A stretch of 64,000 nucleotides of DNA from Endocalyx cinctus (Eukaryota; Ascomycota; Sordariomycetes; Amphisphaeriales; Apiosporaceae), in the NCBI GenBank assembly GCA_001600455.1, contig BCKC01000007.1, forward strand, positions 1,490,019-1,554,018. Reading direction: 5' to 3'. A program made the position numbers and the translations under genes. Below, in pieces: positions 56,628 to 64,000 of the stretch. The notes beneath the pieces are model-generated. The model saw only the letters and a program-made list of their open reading frames with translations, had not been told where the DNA came from and searched no databases. Numbering within the stretch: the stretch's first letter is position 1; each line of letters begins with the position of its first letter.

Positions 56628-58661
56628 ATTGCTCACTTACGAAAGGTCTAGATTGTTTATGAAAGCTCCAATAATTCCAGAAATATTTTGAGACACGTGC
56701 AATATATAAGCTTATTTGTGAAAGTTTGTGATTTTAAAAACGAAGTGTGAGGATAGAGTTTGTCGGGTTACAACTCAGCAATCAACGCCAACAAAGTGTA
56801 CTACTGTTCGTATTTGATGAGACACAGCATGAACGATGATTATCGTGTTTAAACCATACAAGTGAAAATTTATGGGAAAAATGACGAGCCTTGCACCAAC
56901 ACCAATGATGCTATTTTCACATGATCTGGTACTTTTTGTTGCACTTGCTAGTCGGATGTCCGGAAAAGGGGGAGGGGGGCTACTAATAAATATGAGTAAA
57001 TAATAAGAACTAATTTTTTTGGTCGTTATCTGCACTTGATGGAAATAAATTCTCTTTTTTTTTTTTTTTGGTTCTTCCAGGGGGGTATTTGTAGATCAAG
57101 AAGTACTTAGGATAGAATATGATTTAGATTAAAAGCTGAGTATATCAAAGAACGTGGCAGACCTGTCACATTCCCCTATATTACCTGCTCTTAACGGGGC
57201 TTCGGGATCTTGGAAAAGGGTTCAGTTGACTACCACGCTATAAGATTTTTCATTCTGATTGGGTAGATAATAGATCTAGTAATCTATATATCGGCTTAAA
57301 TATTTAAGAGTCAAGCGGATCGGGTCCGCCGGGATGAGTTATGAAGGAAAGGTTGATAATTATTTGATGGTGTGGTGGAGCAGAAGCAGATGACTGAAGG
57401 AAATCCGTGGAACATACCGCAACAGTAACAGCGCACGAGAGGATAATCCACCGACGATCATACGCTCATTCTATATAAAACCAGAAGGACTTACGGATTA
57501 TCAATAATCGACAGATAATAAACTACCTAGACGGGTAGATGAATGAAGCGGTTACACTTAGAAGAAAAAAAAAGGTAAGGTTCTAGATTTATCTCGACTC
57601 GTTCAAACGAGACTTGGCAGGATAAATCTCGAGCGGGCCGTCCCCAGATATTTTTTTTGGTTTTCGTTATATAAATGGCAATATCCGGTATTTCTTGAAT
57701 GAGCCTACATCCGTTGGCTCTTTTCCTTTTTGTTTGTTGGTTTTAGTTATGCTAGCAAGAATGCTACACCATTCTATGTCAAATAGAGATGATACAAGAA
57801 GGAAGATAGTAAGGCAATACGATACATTGTACGGCAAAGAGGGATTAATATATTAGTGGCTTTTAAGAGTCGCGCATGCATATATCTCACTTGGCTACCC
57901 ATAAAGAATACTTATGCATGCACGACATCGGTCAGACAAACCTCTGTGGCTGTCATGTACTAGATATAAGAAGTGCAGCATAATCAATCAACATGATAAT
58001 TCCGTAGAATATAGTATTTTCATGAGGCTGAACAGTGAGATATGTCGTAGTGTGCAAATCCATATTAACCATTTAGCAGTACCTTACACATGTGAAACTT
58101 GGAAATTGTAAAGTCCACTGTAACCTTGAAAGTATTACTATTAGGTATTGTTTATACTTTGTATGTCCTTTGTATGTCCTTTGTATGTCCTTTGTATGTC
58201 TAATACAGTGCTATACGTATGAAACCCTGCTGCCAATCAGCGAATCTTCAATTATCCTCGGGGTAACAAACAGCTTTAAACCCTTAGAAGAATAGCGAGT
58301 CATGATAGCATATCACAGCCAATTAGAATCGTCTGATTTCAATGCAGAGCCCACCCACGAGCCGAGGCATTCCAGGGGTATCATCCCAATACGGCAGCTC
58401 TCCTCAGCTTTTAGACATGACGAAAGCTTTCACGTCACACCAACAAACCTTCAATCTTTTTTCTTCATCCTTCTTTTCAGTTTTTCAATTGAATCTCCTT
58501 TTCGAAATCCTCTGAACCCTCGTCCTTTTCCTAGTTCGAGTTCCCGACATCTCTCCTCTCCTCTCCTTTCCTTTCCTCTCCCTCCGCGTATCCTTCGTCA
58601 AGAGTCTGCACAGAAAACAGCGATAACAACACAAAGAAGAAGAAAAAAAAAAAAGAGCAAT
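56628..58661. other. Divergent region: amine oxidase / cyt b5-ACAD
   Basis: AT-rich. It includes an 11-bp tandem repeat (58157-58200). From about 58440 a C/T-rich leader runs up to the ACAD start; it is stop-free in the ACAD frame from an ATG at 58302. Confidence 0.6.
58157..58200. repeat. 11-bp tandem repeat, 4 copies
   Basis: Four perfect copies of CTTTGTATGTC, about 460 nt upstream of the cyt b5-ACAD start. Confidence 0.9.
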
Positions 58662-60278
58662 ATGGCAGACACCAAAACCTTCACGCGAGCCGAGGTGGCC
58701 AAGCACAACACGGAGGATTCCACGTGGTTCGTGATCGACAGCAAGGTATACGATGTGAGCGACTTCGTAGACGCGCACCCGGGCGGTGAGTCCGTCCTGC
58801 GACAAGTAGCCGGACAAGACGCCACGGTAGCCTTCTACAACCTGCACCGGCACGAGGTGCTAACCAAGTACGACGACCTCCGAGTCGGTACCATCGAGGG
58901 CGAGAAGCCTTCGGTGTCAACACCTAAGCCGGGCGACCTCAGCGCCGTCCCGTACGCGGAGCCGGTCTGGCTCACGCCCGCGTACAAGTCCCCCTACTAC
59001 AACGAGAGCCACCGACGGCTGCAGCGGGCGGCGCGCGTCTTTGTCGACACGTACGTCACGCCCGAGGCGCAGGCGCGCGAGGCCGACGGCAAGTACATCA
59101 GCCAGGAGCTCGTCGACCGCATGTCCAAGGTCGGCATGCTGCACATGCGGCTCGGGCCCGGAAAGCACCTGCACGGGGTCGACCTCCTCGACGGCGCCGT
59201 CAAGGGCGAGGAGTTCGACTACTTCCACGACCTCATCATGTCGCAGGAGGGCGTGAGGGCGAACGCGCGCGGCTTCCAGGACGGCACCTTGGCCGGCATG
59301 GTCATCGGCCTGCCCTGCATCATGAACTTCATGAAGGACCAGAAGCGGAAGAAGGCGATCATGGACGAGGTCTTCTCGGGAAAGAAGTACATGTGCCTGG
59401 CTATAACCGAGGCCTTCGCCGGATCCGACGTCGCCGGCCTCAGGACGACCGCGACCAAGACCCCCGACGGTAAGCATTATATCGTCAACGGTACGAAGAA
59501 GTGGATCACGAACGGCGTCTTTTCCGACTACTTCATTACGGGCGTTAGCACCGATAAGGGCCTCAGCGTCCTCCTGATCGAGCGTGGCGAGGGTATCGAG
59601 ACTAAGGCGATCAAGACCTCCTACTCACCCTCCGCCGGTACCGCCTACATCACATTCGACAACGTCAAGGTGCCTGTCGAGAACCTCCTCGGAGAGGAGA
59701 ACAAGGGTATCTACGTAATCCTCAGCAACTTCAACCACGAACGGTGGACGATGGCCTGTAAGTTTTAATCCCCATTGACATTGGTATACAACCATAACCA
59801 AACAAGATAACTAACTTGAAAATCCCTATCAGGTGCCTCCATCCGCCAATGCCGAACCGTCGTAGAGGAATGTCTCAAATGGTCCCACCAACGGCTCGTC
59901 TTCGGCAAGCGGTTGATCGACCAACCCGTGATCCGGCAAAAGCTGGCCAAGATGATCGCTTTAGTCGAAGCCAACCAGGCCTGGCTCGAGACGATCACGT
60001 ACCAGATGTGCAACATGCCGTACAAGGAGCAGTCCAAGCATCTCGGCGGTCCCATCGGCCTGCTCAAGATGAGCATCACGCGCGCGGCCCACGAGATCGC
60101 CGACGAGTCCGTTCAGATCTTCGGAGGCCGTGGTCTCACCCAGTCCGGTATGGGCAAGGTCATCGAGATGTTCCACCGCACATACAAGTTCGACGCTATC
60201 CTCGGTGGTGCCGAGGAGGTCCTGGGCGACCTTGGTGTCAGGCAAGCCATGAAGCAAATGCCTAACTCGAAACTGTGA
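58662..60278 (+). CDS. Cytochrome b5 / acyl-CoA dehydrogenase fusion, peroxisomal (SKL)
   Basis: Fungal acyl-CoA dehydrogenase with an N-terminal haem-binding cytochrome b5 domain; probably dehydrogenates acyl-CoA, the b5 part possibly carrying electrons. Exons 58662-59757 and 59833-60278; 513 aa. The b5 domain (about 5-80) has FVDAHPGGESVL (haem His about 39) and FYNLHRHEVL for the second ligand. The ACAD domain (about 120-505) has AITEAFAGSDVAGL, GTKKWITNG, the CASIRQCRT junction restored by splicing, IFGGRGLTQSGMG and GGAEEVLGD, where the catalytic Glu is expected. The last three residues are Ser-Lys-Leu, a type-1 peroxisomal signal. I chose the ATG at 58662 because the b5 domain starts right after it; an in-frame ATG at 58302 would add 120 low-complexity residues. 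Confidence 0.93.
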
Positions 60279-60814
60279 TTTTCCATATCTATCTTGAAAC
60301 CCATGAAGATATACCCAAAATTATTTTGTACGATAATTTGACTCCTATTAGATGCTTTTCCAACCCTTCCCCAAATTTTTTGTATGTATAAGCATATTGG
60401 CACATTAAGGCGTTTTTTTGATAGGCTATATGGAAAGCGAGAGGTTTGACCTCGGTCACTAGAGATAACATTTTAGAATGCCTGAATTGAATCTCGAAAG
60501 TCTAATTATACCATCTTCAAGTTTCCATAATAGCAACAAGTTGAATAATGACTATAAGCCAAGGCTCCAAGAAAACATTGTTCTTATAAGAGTCTATTTT
60601 GTAATAAAGACCTTTGAATACAAATGCTGCAAGGTCAGTGACATCATCCCCCAAAATATCAAGATACTATCAGTATTATTAGCTAGTATGTACACATGGG
60701 AGTGCTGCCGAGAATAATTGTCCTACGCAAAGAAAATGAGACAGGAAAATATATTGCGCCGAAACCATCATCAACCTCGCTTCTGCAGGTATAACTTCAA
60801 ATTGCCCCTATTAA
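60279..60814. other. Convergent 3' region, ACAD / MFS gene
   Basis: AT-rich spacer without a supported gene; it contains the 3' ends of two convergent genes. Confidence 0.6.
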
Positions 60815-63314
60815 TCATGGTTGGAACCCCTGGGTCAACATCTGGTGCGTCATGTTGAGACGGTTCTCCAGTGGTAGGCGTCTACGTCCATTCCCGGGTC
60901 TACAAGGCACTGGTGTATTATGGTTTTGATTACGGTTATTCTGGTACTGGTGGTGGTGATGAGGATGGTTGTTGGCTGGTTTCAATTCCCCTCCGCAATC
61001 TGGATCATTAAAATATCGCGTTGGATCTCCTATAGGCGCGCTGGGTTTTTGCGGCGTCTTCGGGTGTATGTGGATATGACTAGAGGCTTCTGGATGACGC
61101 TTGCTAGTTCCGCATTCTTCGCATACTACCCAGACAACTTTCTCCGAGGGCCCGCGGCCTTGTTGGACTGTTACTCTCGCCCTGCTATCAGTTTTCGAAG
61201 TATTTATGCTCTTGTGTGACTTGTGCGACTTGTGAGACGATTGTGATGACACCGAGGCGGCTACAGTTGGTGGTCTTTCCTCAAGAACTGACCTATCTCC
61301 CGCTACGGATCGGGAACTTGAAGTATCCATGGGGGACCATCTTTTGCTGGGCCTGTTTATTATATCTATTGGTGGCGGGCTTGGGAAGGGCTGGGCATCT
61401 ATGAGAGATAGAGGCGACTCGGTCGGAGATGGTCGTTTCTCGGTGAAAGAAGGGGTCGTAATCTTTGTGTTGTCATGTATGTCTAAGCGAGAAGTTGCAC
61501 CCTGCTTTCCGATGCGGATGAATGGGACTAATAACAGCGACAGAGTCGAAAATGCCGTGGTCGTAATAAATGCGGCAGAGTACGCGGGCGTTCCGGGTGA
61601 ATTGATGCTAACGCTGTCATAAGAAGACCAAATTGCGGTGGTAACGGCCATGCCTAAAGGAACCCCAAGACGACTTGTAGTCTGAAGTAAAGATGCGCCA
61701 ATGGAATGATGGTTGAGGGGAAGGGAAGATAGTATGTACAACTGAATAGAAGATGTACCATTAGTTTTCAAGCTCTATTCATTAAGTTGCCATGGGGTAT
61801 ATCAGTACGTACCGACCCAACATTCATAGTCCAGTCTAAACCAACTGTACTCAACATCAGAGATGGGAATATCCAAATGACATAGTTGCTGTTCTTCTGC
61901 AGAAACACGAGAACTAAATTGCTTAGAACTAGTGATAGAGAGGCGAATCCGAGCAATAGTGTGCCCGAAACTTTGTGCATAAACAGCCCAACTAAGGGAC
62001 TGAAAAACAATCCAACGAGAGCTTGTGGCAATAGTCGAATAGCGACGTCAAACGGAGAAAGACCATCAAGTTGCTGCATGAACATAGAAACCCAAAAAAG
62101 CTGGGAATAAAACGCCATAGATGCGCATAATGCACAGATGATGACCTAGATAAAAGTATGTCAACATATTTCTTTCTCTTCGTTGGCACATATATAAAAT
62201 CTCACTTACCAAAAGAACGCTCCAATTCTCCTAAATAGAAGAGGGTATCATCGGGGCCTTAGCAACACTCTCCCACACAACGAAACATCCAAGGGACAAG
62301 ACTCCTAGGCTAAGCAACAGGATTACCGTTGGCGTTTTCCAGGGCTCTGGGCCTTCGGGTCCAATAGTCAGTGACACGGTAAACAAGAGAACACCGGTAA
62401 TAAGCAGGAATATCCCAAGCCAGTCGAAATCGACCAAGGTAATGGGTCTACTGGTAGCGCGCAGAGATAATGTGGGAAGAGACTCCGGAGCAGTGAGAAT
62501 ACATAAATCTTCCGGCTTGTATCGAGTATCCTCAGGTTCACGCACATTCGGCACAAAAACGAATGCTGCCGCGGTGACAATCGCATACAAAGCGGCTATA
62601 GCGACGAATGGGGCTTTCCATCCAAGTTCAAAGGCTATCGCTCCTGATCCTAAGCCACCGAGGATGGTTGCTACTGGTGTTCCCATAAGAAAGGATGAAA
62701 ACACCATGTTCTTTCTTCGGCAAGGGACAGGGTAAGTAAGGCTAAGGATACCGACAGCTATTGGAATATTTGCGGCACATGCAAAACCAGTAAGCCCAGA
62801 GATAACGTCCATCACTATACCGTTGGGAGAAAATGACGTGCTAGCGACTAGCATGGCAAAGACAAGCAGGCTAGCTAATAAGAGTATCTTTCGTGGCAGA
62901 ACAGGACATGTATCGACAATGTGACCGAAAGGGAGTAGAAAAGCACCAGTTGTTAGGCTGTGACACAATGGTATTAGTCGATAAGTATGCCTCTAGGTTT
63001 CTAATTAATGAATTGACGTACCCCGAACTTGCTGTAGTCCATGCCAACTCAGCAGGCGTCATGTTCAAAGCTTGAGCAATTGGATCGGCGACAACAACGA
63101 TAGATCTCTGAAGGAAAGTGGGTGTCGCGGCAGAAAAAGCTACGATACCAACGAACAAGCACTCATGGAGGGCGCTCTTGAGAGACTCGGGCCTCGATCC
63201 TGCAGGTAAGGGGCGCCTATGATCTTTCGGTTCGTCGCCGAGGCAGACATCATGAAGTTCGTCGGGAATTTCGATACCAAAGCCCCATCTATCTTGTCCT
63301 CTATTGATAGACAT
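60815..63314 (-). CDS. Atr1-like MFS transporter (DHA2-type), frame interrupted by a TAG
   Basis: Plasma-membrane proton antiporter family that exports drugs or small molecules. Exons 63314-63022, 62957-62210, 62145-61813, 61741-60815; 766 codons. Family features: LNMTPAELAWTTASSGLTTGAFLLPFGHIVD, a motif around RKNMVFSSFLMGTP, and about twelve or more hydrophobic segments up to LVPFIRIGK. Exon 2 contains an in-frame TAG at 62233-62231 where relatives have Trp (PSSI-stop-ENWSVLL), so the product is truncated unless a 48-51 nt stretch ending in TTTAG is spliced out. The long cytosolic tail (~220 residues) is rich in Ser, Pro, His and Asn, with HKSHKSHKS and a CEECG motif. The start is the first ATG before a hydrophilic N-terminus. 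Confidence 0.75.
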
Positions 63315-64000
63315 TTTGTTACTCTTCTTGAATTATACAGGTGATATGGTTAACAAGGGAGGTAGGTAATGACAAGTAATTAAAAGAGATAAAGTCAACG
63401 AAAAGGAGAGAGTAGAGACCAAAACAGCCAAAATTACCAAAAAACAACACCGCATTCATAAACCAGAATTGAAAAGATCTTCTGTTGAATTGATCGAGTA
63501 TATCGAATAATCTCAGGAGGAGAGGTGTAAGTTAGTGCGCTGCTTGATCTAGTAGAGTCCAATCACTTAGTTCTAAAGGAATGATGACAAAGGGACACCT
63601 CGATATGGATGCACCTTCTTAGACGTATATTATTCAGAGATACGACATGATCTCCAGTGTTCTTGCCTTTAAATTCACGGCTCGAAAGCATATCCTGAGA
63701 TCTGCCTGCCCTATTGTTACATTCATACTCGGTATTAGTAGTTTACCTTCCCTAGAAGTATGCGAGAAATGATCATAAGAATGTACAACCCTGATCTTCT
63801 TGTTTCAATACCTTTCAGTGTTCAACTCTCAATGTCATATTTCATCTAGCATCTCATTACCTTTCGACAAGATAACATCCTGAACAGAAATCGAGACTAT
63901 CAACTCTTAAGTTCTAATTATCTCGAAAAGCATAATACAGTCGGAATCATCTCCATCACCTGTACCTATCAACGTACAACGCCCAGAAAAGATGAAGAGC
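63315..64000. other. Upstream region of the MFS gene to the window edge
   Basis: AT-rich promoter-side sequence. An ATG at 63992 might open a rightward gene, but only three codons are visible. Confidence 0.5.

Noticed and set aside
63992..64000. Possible start of a rightward gene (ATG AAG AGC) at the window edge
   Set aside because: Only three codons are visible; nothing beyond the ATG supports it.

Overview
The window is nuclear DNA of a filamentous ascomycete (Pezizomycotina, probably a sordariomycete; I cannot name the species). The genes carry short spliceosomal introns with GTRNGT donors, CTAAC-type branch points and TAG/CAG acceptors. Intergenic DNA is AT-rich with homopolymer runs, while several coding exons are strongly GC-rich. 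Gene content is typically fungal: HET-domain protein, NLR, GH72, Zn2Cys6 factor, LaeA-like methyltransferase and saccharopine reductase. I see no tRNA, rRNA, CRISPR array or intact transposon.

Layout, left to right. The first 7 kb is a housekeeping block: Sfm1-type ribosomal-protein arginine methyltransferase (partial at the left edge, -), INO80 subunit Iec3 (-), MYG1 nuclease (+) and endosulfine Igo1 (-). A 3.7 kb gene-poor stretch follows. Then come a secreted GH5 endoglucanase (+), a small Cys-containing protein (+), a short-chain dehydrogenase (+) convergent with a Zn2Cys6 transcription factor (-), Lys9 saccharopine reductase (+), a GPI-anchored GH72 glucanosyltransferase (+) and a TauD-type dioxygenase (-). 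From 30 to 42 kb lies an accessory block: a SesA-NACHT-ankyrin NLR with nearly identical ankyrin units, a LaeA-like methyltransferase, a secreted But2-like protein and a HET-domain protein. The autophagy lipid-transfer gene atg2 (-) fills 43.8-50.2 kb. Next is about 4.4 kb without an intact gene, containing the relic of an ankyrin/ZZ-zinc-finger gene. The right end has a polyamine-oxidase-like flavoenzyme (-), a cytochrome b5/acyl-CoA dehydrogenase fusion ending in SKL (+), and an Atr1-like MFS transporter (-) whose frame is broken by a TAG codon.

How the genes relate. There is no obvious biosynthetic cluster. The main theme is self/non-self recognition: the NLR (30.1-33.4 kb), the HET-domain gene (40.3-42.5 kb) and the ANK/ZZ relic (51.8-52.4 kb) are three elements of the fungal allorecognition type, interspersed with core genes. 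The most unusual structure is in the GH72 gene. One intron lies inside the 5' donor of another, so two sequential splicing events are needed to restore the frame (a spliceosomal twin intron, or stwintron). Exon coordinates below were built by hand from splice signals and checked for reading phase. Family calls rest on recognised motifs, not on database searches.
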